From Sipunculus nudus (Eukaryota > Annelida > Sipuncula > Golfingiida > Sipunculidae), in NCBI GenBank assembly GCA_026874595.1, contig CM049310.1, forward strand, positions 52,280,558 through 52,344,557: DNA of 64,000 bases, read 5' to 3'. Positions 24,438-38,200 of the stretch are shown here, one piece after another. The position numbers and the translations under genes are program-made. How positions within the stretch are numbered: position 1 is the stretch's first letter; each line of letters opens with the position of its first letter. The notes under the pieces are model-generated. The model did not search any database and was not told the origin of the DNA. It worked only from the letters and a program-made list of their open reading frames with translations.

Positions 24438-24733
24438 GCCTATATTTGCCTTATTCAAAGAGCACAGGACTCATGCCGGGAGATCGTGAGTTCGAATCTC
24501 ATCCGTGGCAGTGAGATTTCATGGTCGGCCCCCACCCAGGGTGCGCGCTCTGCAGGCTTAATGAAGACGCCGTGCCCAACTCACAAGCGAGTGCGCCTTT
24601 AGGGTTTATTTTCGGTAGTAGGACCCAGCAAAGGGCCCGTAGGTGCAATAGTCATCGGGCCTGGTTGACGCAAGGATATAAAATGAGAGGAAGAGTCTGT
24701 CATTGCTCTATCACGTAGTCCGAGACCGGAATT
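24438..24733 (+). mobile_element. SINE copy 3, tRNA-derived head plus body
   Basis: The first 73 nt (24438-24510) resemble a tRNA: GCC at the 5' end against GGC(A) at the 3' end, CTCAT in the anticodon-loop position (anticodon CAT), and the box B GAGTTCGAATCTC. The TCGTGAGTTCGAATCTCA phrase recalls elongator Met tRNAs. The body (24511-24733) matches copies at 15724-15935 (minus) and 7994-8100 in blocks ending in AGGATATAAAATGAGAGGAAG and CACGTAGTCC, split over adjacent positions. No poly-A tail is seen. SINEs of this type rely on a LINE for mobility. Confidence 0.65.
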
Positions 24734-25738
24734 GATTTCTGCAGATCTACATTTACGTATTTAAGTTAGCATGTTTGAGAAAAATTATATTCATGCTTAA
24801 ATACACTATTTATTTCTGAGGAATAATGGTTGGAGTCATATTAAAATAAAATTAAATTAATTTCTGTGGTTGGAATTGACATTTGTTATTTGATTGTAGA
24901 ATAAGCTGATCTGTCTGCTAAAGATAATTACATGATGTGCGTCCCGTTTACCTCGTAATCATATTTATGCATCTTAATTTAAAACATTTTATATAAAATT
25001 AGATTGAACTTTATTATTTCGAGGAAATAAGATTTTTAAAGCTAAGTTCTTTTAAATCAGGATGACTTCTTTATATACACCGGCTTAATTCCAAAATTAA
25101 TTACGAATCATCTTTTTAGTCTGTGCGCAAAACGGCAGCTCCCATGAACGCCTTCGAAAGTCAAGGTTTATAAAGGCACTGGGAATACCAGAGGAAAGTA
25201 TTCCTTGGTCTGTAAAAATTAGAATTTTGTCTACGGAGATAGTTTTGGTGGCATAAGACCGTATAGTTTTGGTGGCATAAGACCGTTAGTTGAAGCCGGA
25301 AGAACACTTTTGAGATTATCGCGCCCTCATCCCCAAACGACAGTAGGATATTAATATGCTCTTTTCATAGAACAAAATAATCACATACACTTTAGCGTCA
25401 AAAGATAGGCAACCATGATCCAAAAGCCAAGGTGCAGGGTTTATTGGGTGGGAAAGGGGGGGGGGGGGGGTGTTCTGAATACCGAATTACTTACAGCGCT
25501 CCTGTTCGCGAGGTATATTTTGACCCGTGCTTAGCCAAAGCTAACACCACACTCATCTGGGATTACTCCTGTATTAAACATGCGGCCGTGAAGGAATTTC
25601 CGTCTGGAACAGTCACTCGAGGGTTTGAATAATGTTTGGAGCATTGACGGATGCAAGGACAAGATAAAAAACGTGATAACTAGAAATATGCATTAAAAGG
25701 AACGAAGGCCTCCGCCACGCAGGAAAACTTTTATGTGG
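24734..25738. other. Non-coding stretch
   Basis: Near 25128-25180 a copy of the short repeat seen at 9778. A run of 15 G lies at 25456-25470 with more G just upstream. No gene recognised. Confidence 0.4.
25239..25286 (+). repeat. Perfect 24 bp tandem duplication
   Basis: Two identical 24-bp units (25239-25262 and 25263-25286), each ATAGTTTTGGTGGCATAAGA plus CCGT. Confidence 0.9.
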
Positions 25739-25890
25739 TGTACTCCCCAAACAAGGGTTTTCATTCACTTATTTGCCCATATTCCTAGGTTCATTGGTGC
25801 ATATGTTTCCTAACTAGTGTTTGCATTGATTTATTCGGCCCATATTCCAAAGTTTGATCGCACATTTGATCTTGGCTCATGATCCAGACC
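25738..25890 (+). repeat. Dispersed repeat with CCCATATTCC core, copy 2
   Basis: CATTCACTTATTTGCCCATA followed by TTCCTAGGTTCATTGGTGCA matches copies 1 and 3. A second, diverged core (TTATTCGGCCCATATTCC) follows about 70 bp later. CACACCAAAATCTAATCGG at about 25891 also has a counterpart in copy 3. Confidence 0.45.
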
Positions 25891-25910
25891 CACACCAAAA
25901 TCTAATCGGT

Positions 25911-26470
25911 CCTTAGAACAGGGGAGTTTCAGGTTCATCAGAAAAAATTGAGACAATGCTTATATCACTAATTTCTAGTTTTATATCACTGCTAGTCAAA
26001 TAGGCAATAATGTCTTGCTCCATTTTCTCTTAATATTGGATTTTTCACACTATTAATTTTGGATGACGTATAGCATTTCACTGTCTGGAGTCAGCAGTCT
26101 AATGTTTAAAGTAGTTTCTTTTTACCCCATTTTTGTCTGTATCAGATAGCTTAAAACATTATATGTAACATAAGTCAGTTACTAGTTTGTGCTGGATTTA
26201 CCATGAAAACTTTAATTACTATGACATGAGATCCTTAGACCAGGTGTGTTTCAGGTTCCTCAGAAATACTTGAGACAATGCAAGTATCACAAATTTCTAG
26301 TTTTATATCACGGCCTATCCAACTGGGAATAGACAACAGTAGTAAACCTTTTGTATTTATAATTAACTTACATAAACGATCATCGGATTTCAATATTATT
26401 TCATGTCAATTTAAGATAAAATCCAATGTCTTGCTCCATTTTCGCTTATCATTGAATTTGTTAATCCATA
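25911..26470 (+). repeat. Diverged tandem duplication, offset about 322 bp
   Basis: CCTTAGAACAGGGGAGTTTC at 25911 and CCTTAGACCAGGTGTGTTTC at 26233 start two copies that both continue through GAGACAATGC, TTTCTAGTTTTATATCAC and TGTCTTGCTCCATTTT. The second copy holds about 85 extra bases before the last shared block, an insertion there or a deletion in the first. Confidence 0.7.
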
Positions 26471-27116
26471 TAGATTGTTGGAAATATTAACTTTGTTCAC
26501 TTAGTGTTTAAAAACTGATATTTACCAGGCTTTAATAATAAATTACGCTGTACACTGGTTTAAGGAACCGATGTTTGTGAAGATAAATATGCTGCATCAA
26601 AACCTGCGTCCCCCTGGATATAATGTCTCTAAACTAATGTTAACGAGCGTAATTTCCTTCTTTAAGGTATCGTCTGCTCATTTAAATTTATTCAGAAATG
26701 TAGGGAATTGCATGATGAATCGCATATTACTGTCTGGGTTAACAGACAGCTAACATGTAACACTCACTCGGGACGGCCGATGAATTAATCAGTCCTGTGG
26801 GCAGTCTGCCACGCCGGTACAAAACTAAAACATAAGGAATCAAGCATCGCTAGGCGTTTTTATTTTTGCTGTAACCTGAAACATAATCTATAACCTATAA
26901 ATCTATGTCTCATTAACCCTACTTTTCAGGTTTAAAATTTCACGTTCAAAAGGAAGAGAGTTTGACCTTTAAACTTAGAAATATAATAGTCTGGTAAAAG
27001 TTCTTGTTGGGTTCACTATATGTTCTTCATTGTTTCAAAGTTTGCGAGACCTAATTAAGTCATACTTTATCATCTTTGAAAATCTTATATACTTCCAAGG
27101 TTCTACCTGTATCTAC
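26471..27116. other. Non-coding stretch
   Basis: Short ORFs only; nothing recognised. Confidence 0.4.
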
Positions 27117-27125
27117 CATATATAT

Positions 27126-27193
<68 letters not shown>

Positions 27194-28013
27194 ACAGGTG
27201 CTCTTTAGAATGTGTGACACGGGCGTAACTCGTGTTGTAGTTGCACTTTCAGTTTAATCCGTACTGGTTTAACTCTCATGCTAGCTTGGGGCTTTCCCGC
27301 CTGGCCGAGCCGGGTCGGGCTCACGTGTGGACCCTGGTATGTAGAGACACAGCGATGTTCTTCTAGATGATTCCTGTAACACGTGTTTACTGTGTATTAT
27401 GTTAGATCCTTTAGACTGTTCGAGAAGTGGAAAATTCTCGGCTTGGGGCGAGAAGTTATAAAGAGGGGGCTGTGTGTTAAAGCAGAGAGAGGTGAGAGAA
27501 AATTCCAGCGGACACAGACGTGTTTATGTCAGTTTGTGGGACCTGTCCGATTATCCAGTAATTTTAGGGATTCTACTATTACTAACTCTATACAATTTAT
27601 GTTGCCTCAGGTTTACTTTCTGGATTATTACAAGAGCTTTACATTGGACTGTTATTCTCCGAGAGTATTGTGTGGACTTTTCATCCGGCATATACATTTA
27701 AAAGGACTTATCGTTGTGACAGTGGTGGTGTCCAGGTACTGTGCACTTTGTTTATTTTACTGTGTGATTGTACTGATTTCTTGTTGTACAGCTGTTATAC
27801 TGGGTAATTGTAATGATTTAGTGTATTGTAATGTTAGGGTTGCTTTAAGAATAAATTATAGTTATTTGTTGACAAAAAACCACTGACTTCTTTATTCATT
27901 CCCCTAGACATTTCACGCTGCCTGGTGTTACAGAATCTGATTTTTTATATCTCCTTGACAAAATGTATGTCCATCACACATGCATAATCTGTTGATATTT
28001 GGTTCCGTAACAA

Positions 28014-28070
<57 letters not shown>

Positions 28071-28072
28071 GT
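27117..28072. repeat. (TA)n microsatellite split by an LTR insertion
   Basis: TA arrays at about 27117-27189 and 28013-28072 lie directly against both ends of solo LTR 2. Joined, they form one microsatellite of about 130 bp, so the LTR entered a pre-existing or nascent TA array. Confidence 0.7.
27190..28012 (+). mobile_element. Solo LTR 2 of the same retrotransposon family, 823 bp
   Basis: Starts TGTTACAGGTG and ends TTCCGTAACA, with ATAT on both sides (27186-27189, 28013-28016), a 4-bp candidate duplication that is ambiguous because the flank is a TA repeat. A TATA box is at 27457-27462 and AATAAA at 27850-27855. It shares GGCTTTCCCGCCTGGCCGAG, ATTCCAGCGGACACA and GTTACAGAATCTGATTTTTT with LTR 1, diverges in its first 90 bases and is about 90 bp shorter. 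The 167-codon ORF inside (27383-27886) is an LTR translation, not a gene. Confidence 0.7.
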
Positions 28073-30660
28073 GTCAGTGTGTGTGGTTATGGGTGTGAAG
28101 TTTATTTCATTATTTTTTCATTATTATTATTATAATGAAATTTAATGCAACTATTAAGATTTACAGCTATGTTGTACAGCTATGACGTAATGACCTAGAA
28201 GATTATTTACTGTTAAATGTCTGTGGGTAGTGTTAAAATTGCCAGAAAACACCAAAACAAACTAAAACAACAAACAACCAAACTTAGCTAACCAAAAATG
28301 GAAAAAAAGCAGATTCCCAGGAGGAACAGGAACCCCTAATTTCCTTCGGCAAAGCTCTGGGCGGAAGTGCATTGTATTTAGGAGTTCTCAAAGTGGTCAG
28401 TTGTATAAATATCATCTTCAACCGCCTGACTTTAACAAGCAACTGCTTACAAACATTGCCATGGGGAAACCCGGTATATTATGTATAATTCCCTCAATGT
28501 ATTCAAGTCGGAAGAGCTCAAACTTAATAGTTCATAACAAATCAGAATATTCATTTGTTTCGATAATCTTGAAATATGATGTATTACTTGAAACTTTAGC
28601 CCTGTTTGTCTGGAACTTATTGGTAAAACGAATTGACCATTCGTGCACATTATATATTAATGGCAGGTCTTGAAAATGTGTTGATTTTTTTACACTTATA
28701 CTTATAAGCAGGCCAATTTTCTTAATACAGACATGACAAACATTAATGAAAATTACAAGTATTATTTCTATTATTTGTAGTAATAAAAGTTGTGTGGTAG
28801 TAACAGTAATTAAAGTAACTGGAATGAGACTGAATACTAAATATATATTAAATGTATATCTGAGACACCAATACCTAACGGTTACATATAAACAGACACA
28901 AGCTATCACTGTCTTGGGGATAATATTACCTGGGAGTAATTACATACCCCCTGTATGTTTTATCCAGGAAAAGATAGTTGATTAGTAACTGTTGTCATAC
29001 GAGCCCTCTCGTACACAGAAACGATGTGTCAATTGCTATGTATTCGCAATTCTACTCGAGTGGTAATATGTACAAATGCAACTTATAGGTCTTCTGAAAA
29101 CCAGCCATGCTTGTAATGTCAGTCTGGTCAATCAGTAGCAACAGTTTGGTCCTCTAACAGTAGGGAGTCTCTACGGCCAACGTACTTATTAGCGTACAGT
29201 ATTAGCGTCAGAGTGCCGTTACATCTTGTATCCAGGACCGCTCTGTGCGGCTCTATGAAGATGCAATATTTTCCCAATTTTTGACAACGCCTCATGGCTT
29301 ACAAGTACGCTATCACTTGACATGTACAAGGCCAATCGTTAGCAATTTTAGTATACTTTCTAACAATACCTACCATGTGCAAAAAAAATCCGTTTCAATA
29401 TTGTTGAATGCCTCTGCTGGTTTGTTTAAAACAAGCATGGATTACTGGGCTACAGGAATCTTAAACGCGATAAAGGAAATGACTCGTTTCCAAAAGAGAC
29501 GGATTTTCAGTATGGTTTTTGAGTTCACATGTTTTCTATGTGTTAGTTCATCACTCGTAGCCTAATGTTAAGATTATCGGCTGTAACAACAATATCAATG
29601 AAACATGATGGGTGAATGTGGCAGTTCATTCCCCCGTATGGATTGCATCACGACTCAATATAAATGAAAACTGCGTCCTGTATTCACGGCTAGTCAATCA
29701 GTTCTTCTCCTGGATGAAAATTATTTAAGGTGTCAAACCCTCGGAGCTGGTTCATGATCACAGAACTTCACTAGTTGCCATAGGGAAACGTGACTGAAAT
29801 GGTTACCATGACACTGCTATAGATGGTCGAAGGTAACCTAAGGCAATACCGTAGCCAGAAAGGAGGAACTTCTATACGGCAAGTCACGCTAACAGCGGGA
29901 GAACAAGGAAGACACCACACTTATGAGGATGAAGAATTGAAGAAACGAACGTGAACTAATTGTAATAGACCGAATACGCAAAAAATACCATACAAAACCT
30001 TTCAGGGGGGCTTGAGAGAACAAGCTGACAATGAATGAAACGAATTCAAAACGACTTCATAACGAATTTTTTATTTTTCATTAACAGTCTCTAAACGATC
30101 GACACATAAGCTGTGCGTCCCCTCTCCGTATGATCTGCGAAATCAAATCGATCGTCTGTTCGGTGCATGGTGCTTTGATCCCTTAATTGTGCAGTTACGT
30201 AGAATGTCGTGGAGAGAACGTGCCGCGAACGTTACAATAACGCGTTCTTCAGTTTCAACAAGTTCAAGTTTAGCAAGGCTACGTTTTCTCTAGCCGTGCA
30301 TGGCCTGTCTGTGGGAGAGACGTGGTAAATGAGACCAAGTGTAACCATGACGACATGGCAAGGGCAGAGGATTGCATGAATAATAGCTAGGATTTCATTT
30401 CCATGGGGACCGGGTAGGCGAAACACAAACTTTCAAGATTTCAAATCCGCAAAGTGGTTGAAATGTATAGAACAAAAAGGAATGTCAGTCGTGCAAATCT
30501 GCTATTGCGAGATTCAACTACTCGTTTAAAATTTTTATCTCGCCTGGAATTTTATTTGATTGGCGAAGAAAAATGTCTTGATTGTGTTCAGAGATCAAAC
30601 CTTTATTTTGAGGTGAGCTAGATGCAATACTCAATGGTCTTTTGAGGGAAAACATATTTT
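28073..30660. other. Non-coding stretch
   Basis: No gene, repeat family or RNA recognised. ORFs near 28401-28985 and 29245-29565 overlap on both strands and have no motif. Confidence 0.4.
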
Positions 30661-32215
30661 GCTCAGCTGACTATAAGTCAGCTGAGCTATATTTATGATC
30701 CATTGTCCTTCGTCCGTCCGTGTTTTCGTCCGTCTTTTTAGACTGGTATGTTTTCAAACCGTTAGACTTACGAATCCTAAAGTCGGCATACAGTCAGATG
30801 TCCCCAATATATCCTACAAATCCGAAAACTGGGTTACTGCGACTTTGTTCCTTCGAGAAATTAAGGAAAAACCTAAATTTTCCATTAAAAAATATCAAAC
30901 CATTTGTCTGTTTTTCTTAAACTTTACCATAAATATTCTGCTATATATTTCCTATATTCATGCGTGAAATTAATTCTGTATATTGTAATTTTTGAAGTAA
31001 TTGGCCTGAACATAATGCACTTTGTAAAATTCAAGAAAGATATTTACTCACTTAGCTTGATAAAATTAAAGCTAGAGACTTTTATTTAAGGTTTATAACT
31101 TCGTTTAATCAAGGTTCAATTGTATACTCAAAATAGGATCTAGCTTGTGTAATTTTTTTAAGTTATTAATATAAAAATAAAATCAGTACCTGGTACATTT
31201 TTTCCTTTAACTACTGTCAATATAGTTTTCAGAGCATGTAAACGTAAGTATTTAATCTGTTTAAATATGAAATCTGAAAATAAAAGCTAAATTCTTAGGC
31301 TAGTTATTTATTTAGTTTTAGACTCTATTGTATTCACTTGATTTGTCAGCTTCAGGCAGGCCATGGTTACTGAAGGTCAGCTATGCCAGGGTACCTGATT
31401 TGTAATCGGTGACTGGGGAAGAGCCATTGCTGTGAGAGGTGTACAGTTATTCTCATACCTCCCCTCCCGACTAATGTTAAGCAGGAAATGTTATTGTTTG
31501 CATTGTATTTCCTTAATTGTAATGCTGTTTCCACTCCAATATACGAAACCTTTCTTGAAATAGTAATTGAAAGAGTAATCCAGAAGATTGATGTGGTAAT
31601 GTAGCTTTAAATAAAATCAATTTTCCTTAAAATAATTTAAACAAACTAAAAATAAAAATTAAACCCATCAGTATGCATCAATTGATAAGATATGAGCAAA
31701 TTATGGATAACTAAAGGCACTATTAAAATTGTGAATTCTGAATTAAAAAAAAATATTATTTCCAGATATTTTTTGTTTTGCAAATTTAAAAGGTATATTG
31801 TTTATGGTAAAAAAAATAAATATACTTGTATGCATAATGTGATGTTATCTGACAAGACTGCGATATATGATGATACAATTTAGAATTATGGATGAAATTT
31901 AATATTCAGATAGTGATAATTGAACAAACGTGTAAACTGCTGAACTGTCAGCAATTTATCAAAAAGGCAACCAATGTAATTGTATAGAGCTTACATTCAG
32001 AAAATGCTCACATGCTTCAGTTTTGACATCGCACGCTCAGGTCACAAAATATTATTTGCAACAATTTCTTACTGATCAATTCAAACCAATCATATCAACC
32101 AACCATGGCCTATATTGCCTCTCCTTCTCAGACTTTATCTCCATTTGATATTATTTAAGATTTTTACTTTTAAGCTCAACTTCAGCTGAGCACAGTGACC
32201 TATGGGTCTTTTGTT
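30661..32215 (+). mobile_element. Element C: third member of the element A family, with different interior
   Basis: The 5' end is a perfect 12-bp stem with ATA loop (30661-30687: GCTCAGCTGACT / AGTCAGCTGAGC), followed by a GTCC-rich segment (about 30707-30740). The 3' end has CAGCTGAGC (32183-32191), a GTGACCTATGGGTC near-palindrome and TTTTGTT, matching A and B. The interior lacks the 338 bp tandem units: it is about 1.4 kb of mostly AT-rich sequence, apart from a GC-balanced patch at 31350-31470 with GGCAGGCCATGGTTACTG. The 90- and 66-codon ORFs at its 5' end overlap in different frames and are not recognised. Confidence 0.6.
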
Positions 32216-35200
32216 TTCTGCTAAAAAGGGAAAGAACATGGTAACCTTGGTTTAAAATGAACCACCCCTACTATGCGGTCTCTAAGTAGATGCTTACAAA
32301 TGATCGATGCTCAGATACTGGATGAGACTGAACATTTACGGGTTTGCAGTGAACATTCGGAAACATCAGTGTTCGCTGACTCATATGGAGACGCCATTGT
32401 ACCCGTACTGTAATTTAATATTGTAAAGAATTGAGCATTTTGATATATTTAATTGAATATCGTTATTTATTTGCTGTAGTCAGATAACACTATTTGCCTG
32501 GACCTTCAAGTTGGTTCACGTAACCATCTATATTTCAACATCAGTTGCATAGGGCCACCTATTCCAGCAAACCTATAATAAACTCTTGTTCTGTTACTCT
32601 TTTAACGTATGATAATGATCAATTAATTAGTGTTAAATGCTAAACACCTACAACTGAAGAAAGTACGATTGCGCAAAACATCCTGAAAACCAAGAAGCCC
32701 ACGCCTATACTTTCGTACGCCACTGCATGGAACTTCGCCAACTAAAAACTACAACATCTAAATATATAACAAAGTGAAAGAAAACAGTCTATTTATGTCG
32801 TGCACCTGAGGCTACGTTCCCACGGCCATTCAGTTTTGAACTACAAATTAAATCTTTATATCAATGTTGTTAATAAAATCTGTACATCATTGAAATCAGA
32901 TTTTTGATGCCCCCGCGCCAGCCGTCTCCACATTGCCCACTCAGATTACACGCCAAACCACCCACGAACGACTCGAGGGCTCATTCAGCCGAGCACGTTC
33001 CGTCTCTCAAAGATAGAGCAAAGCATCTTAACTCTTTTCCTCCACAGGCAATAATAAATTATTCTTTGCCAGGCCTTATATAGATCAAAGTACATTAACT
33101 TCTGAAGGTGTTTTCTCTTCCATGGCAGGCGACCCTTCAGCTGTTAAGGATTGGATCCTGGAAACATGAAAGAAAATGAACTGGCTCCTCTGCAAAATAA
33201 AATATCCCCACGCGAAGAAATCTAGATGTAATCGACAGGGGTATGACCCGGGCGAGAGGCCACGTATAAATAAACCAAAACGGCGTTCGTTAACGGGTAC
33301 CACTGTTTCCTAATAAACACATATATCGCTTAGATCTTGCCGTGACTGACAGAGGGTTAAAAGGGCAGGTCGACATCAGAGTGTCACCTGACAACTAGAA
33401 GAATTGAAAATCACTGCACGGAAGGCGATTCTTGGAATATTATTTATAGTACCCGCCAACCCACGTAAATAATAATATTTGAGGCAATTGGAAAACGATA
33501 ACAATGAAACATTTTTCATACAAAACGTTTTCACAAGGACCAGGAATGAAGAAAATGGTTAGTTCTTTTCTAGATTTGAAGTTGATTAAAGCATATCTTT
33601 TTTTTATTTTCTTGATTTAAAAAAAAGGTAACCAGGTGCTCATTTTTTGGCAAAAAAACGATAATCGTATTATTGCTGTACCTTAACAATTATTGAGAGA
33701 CCAATGTGGGAGATGTTGAGAGAACGGACCAGTTTATGTCGTGACAGGATACGGTTAAATAATTATACCTAAAAATAGTAATATATTGCCTTTTATTAAC
33801 TGATCACGCATGCAAGTCAACCGGTTAAAGAGCGCCCGGCATACGCCATGCCACACGTCATTCACACGTCATTCAAAGTTGATATAACAGGCCGGTTTAT
33901 ATGGATTATGTCATGGTTTAATGAAATTAACAAGCAATACTGGGCTTGTAACGTCATTGTGCTTTGTGCCGTACCGCCTCGGAATGAAACTGACAAAAAA
34001 TAACCCTGTATATTAAAAGGTTCCAGCCCACCCACGCTGATCAATTGATTCAATTAAGTTCTACCTGAAAATAGAGTACTTTACACGGTTGTCCATTTAA
34101 CTTTATATTATGAATCCGCTTTTTTTGGTATTTTGGCCTCCGAGTTACAGTATTGTCCATCAGTCCGACTGACCTACGGGAGGTATGTAAAATACCCTCA
34201 GGCTAATGTGAAGGCAATGTGGAACATTCAAATAATGCATATGTGAGACACACAGCCGTGTTTCAAATCAAGTTGGGTAACTAAATTGTCAGATTTATTC
34301 GGATAAATGAATATCCGAAAAGATAAATTGAAAATTCATTCCGAATTTCGACCTCAGATTATCAAAGTTGTGGATTTCAAATGCACAGACGAACGCCTTA
34401 TCTCAATATAATAACTGACTTTGCGATTCTGTGAATGTAATACGTCAAAATCAGTTTTTAAATTGTGAATATCGGATGCATGTCGTACGCATGATCTCAA
34501 TATATTAACTGACGCTGCGGATTTGAGATGAGTACATACGTTTCTTTGTTCTCATGGTATATTGACATCGGAATGTCCTGAAAGTATACATTATATTTTT
34601 GACACTGCATGAAATAATAAACCTCCTGAACGTTTTCTGGGTCCATCCTATACAGAACCGCTCAAGCGACAAGAAGACAGTATTGTTTATATGAACCTCG
34701 CGGGGCGTCGGGCAAACTTGAAGACTGAACAGCAGAAAGACCGCGGAGGCAAAGAGGAAAGTCAAGTAAAAGGGACATCATCCGTAATATCTGATACCGC
34801 CTCATCAAGCACCATCAGCTCTCAAAAGAAAAAAAAACAGGGATTGGTGTCATTGTGACTATAAGAGGAAGAGAAGGGACGTCGGACTTGATACCTTTTG
34901 AATGAAATGCTAATGCTTACGTTGGAAATAATGTGCATGAGGTGAAACGAAACGAGTATGATTGATTGTAAACACTTTCCTTGACATTTATATAACGAAA
35001 GACATATTGTGAAGACACTGAGTTTGATTTATATAAAGCAGCATGTTTAATAATATCATTACCAAGCAGTATCTTGGGACAGGTCGTTGAAATATGCGAT
35101 CTGATTGAATTATCGGCCGTAACGCCACAGTTATGAAATTTTATTAAATTCCTGAATCTCAAAGTCGGTCAGGTATATTCAGTGGGGTACCATTTCAAAT

Positions 35201-38200
35201 TAAATAATGTTGCAGTCCAACCTAAATATCTCCACAGGGGACGGTATTGATTTTAATAGGTAATATATTCAATGGGAATGTAAGATATAGTAAACCTGCA
35301 GTATATTAACTTGTTTGGTTTTATTTTGTCATAAACATTTATAATCTGCTTCACATGCTTAGGAAATTGAGATACACTCGGAAAGATAAGAGATTACCCT
35401 TGTTTCGAACATATGTAACAATTAATAAAATGGAATTTTTTAATTTGAAAAATGACGAAGGGTAATCTAATGTAATGTATATGTCATTCAGAAAATAATG
35501 CTTATCTAAATGATTGGTAATATTTTATTTTTAAAAAATTGAATAAGTCATACATATATGTAACATACAAACCAAGTCGACAAAATTTATAGCGGTTTCG
35601 AAATAACCGTTCTTTGTATGTACGGTTCTTTTGTGACGTAACGGTGCGGTTTCATATACACGTTCTTGATGTAATAAAGTCACTGAATTTCTCACGGGCA
35701 CCGTAGGTACTAATTATTTTAGATCTCAGGGGACGCAAAGATTTTCACTACAAGGCCGATCTGTACAAGAACCCAGAAAATGACGCATTTTATAACTTAC
35801 CATATACAGCGGCTCCTATGAACACTTTATTACCACAGATCACACAAGCAGTCTGAAGCTTTATACATGTACGTTCAAATACTTGACGTTGTTTGTGCTT
35901 CTGTTCCATGAGGATTTATTGTTTGACTAGTTGGGATTACGACAGTTCTTAAAATCTCAAATATGGTTAATCCTTAATTCTTACATCATTTTGGTGAAAG
36001 TCTTCCAAGTACTACCGCATGGTCGAGGAAAAAACAGTTGAAACACACGAAAAACCCTTTGCACACTCACACAAATATACCTTTGCAATAAAAGGCGAGG
36101 TTAATAAATTAAATGTTAACAATGCACTATCTCTGTCCGAAGAAACAGACACTGTTACTCTCCAACACAAATAAACAGGGAAATAATCTTTCCCAGAGTC
36201 GGCACAGATTCTACGGCGACACACAAAGACTAATCAATGAATTATTAATGATACAGCCGCGAGCACTGTCCTTCAGATTTTGCAATCATTTGCCTCAGTT
36301 AGAGTCTATATCAAAGAGAACAGTGGTATCCATAAATGTATTGTGTTGATCAATGTATCTTTTCTCCTGCCTAACAATGAATAATATCCATGTCAATAAA
36401 GACATTTTAAAGTATGAATTTATTTATATTTTCATCCTTAATGAGGGAATACCATTATTTTTACAATTCCAAGATTTTCCTCTCCGCTTTTTAATGCTTG
36501 ATCTCTTCTTAAAGCTTTATTTATGTCCATCTCTATGCTATTTTTAATGTTTGGTTCTTATTTTGTTCAAATCCATAGGGCGTCAGTTATCGTTTAAATT
36601 TCTCAACGAAATTAGACAGAGTTGCGCCCCATCTTTACCTTGTACATTATATATAATCTGGACTTAGCAGCCTTTCACTAGCTGAAAGAGTCCGACCTGT
36701 TGTGGACCGAAAAAAAACTTTTAGCTATGGCAAATAAAAATAGCCATTGGTTTAGGAATTGGCGCCTTGAGGCCTAAGTCGAGCTGTCCCGGATGCAAGC
36801 TGAAAGCACAACCTGTATTGAAACAATGTTTTCTGTTAAAAGCTTACTATATCACGATTGTACAAATATCATGTGATTGCCTTTACGTATACGAATTTAG
36901 TGATAGAGATAAAGGAACTAGAAGGTGAAATTGAGCATGTGAATTAAAGCCAAACTAATTGGTGATTAGTATACAGTATACAGAAAGTGATTTGTACATG
37001 CCCTTATCAGGTGTATTCACTGACAGTAAATCTCTTAGGCAACATGTCATGGTTTCAAGTAATGTGGTATGATAACCTATAAAGCCATTCATGTTTTTAA
37101 CAGCAGTCAACGCTAACTTTAATGTATTATGTATCCATGGATACACAAGGATTCTCAATTCCCTAGCTCCCTGTAACTGTGCAAGAAATGAAATCTTACA
37201 AACATGGAGGCGGATCATTCAATAATAGGTTCTTTAATATCTTTTGAAATGTTCTAAAGACACACTTTTCACTCTAAAGTTATGTATTCCTACAAAAACG
37301 AGCAGTTAGACTGACATTTGTCCAGTTTTTCTCCAATGTGAAAGGACGTGAAAAGCAACCTCCTAAATAAATATTAATTAACTAATTAACTGCGATAATT
37401 TGATAAACATGGCGGTGATAATTGCTCAAAAGTGGCATATGGACGTGCACATATGGCTATACGGTAACTTTCATTACTTGGACCGAGTACCGGGAAGCAA
37501 AAAGATTCGCATTGGTTATAAATGATCTGTCTAACAAGCTCAATTTTGGCCAGTCCATCGGTGGTCTTATTTTTAAGGTTTCCGCCTAATTAGTAGCCGC
37601 GTTTGGTCCTTGATGGACTTTCGCCGATTGTTTTCACTATGCAACTATGAACAACTGTTGGCCCTAGGGAGGGATCCATATATTGGGAAGAAAGTGCGAT
37701 TGAAAAGAGAACTTAAAACATCTGTCAACATATTTAAACAGAAAACAGGGGTCGAAGCGTCAGGAAACATAATCAGTAGTTATCAATCTTTAACGATTAA
37801 AGTAATGGAAAAGTGATATTATTAGGTGATTATTTGGCGGCAGGTCATAGTCTATGAAGCACAGAGCGCCTCGAAATAAATATGGCTAAAGAAGAACATC
37901 TTCTCCACCAATTTACTTGTCTATCACAATAAAGATGACTGAAGGACATAAGGATTTCCTTACCAGGGTCTTAGCGATGTCTTCTTGGCCAAGTTATCCA
38001 GCGGACGGACGGTGTTTATCAAGTTACAAATACAATACGGTAGACTTCCTTGTCAGAGTTTGATAAGAATGGACATCAAGGATGGTTGCTCCCTCTCAGT
38101 CAGGAAGGCGGCAGGACCATTTCTAGATTTTATACGAGTCAGCTTTCCTTGGTCCCTAAGGACTACTGTTAGTGGATCAGCTTTACTGCTACCGTCCCCG

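Noticed and set aside
23307-27189. Interior of a single full LTR retrotransposon between the two LTRs
   Set aside because: No gag or pol traces, and each LTR has its own matching 4-bp flanks.
27383-27886. Longest ORF in the window (167 codons)
   Set aside because: It lies entirely within solo LTR 2, has no known domain, and the homologous stretch in LTR 1 is not open.
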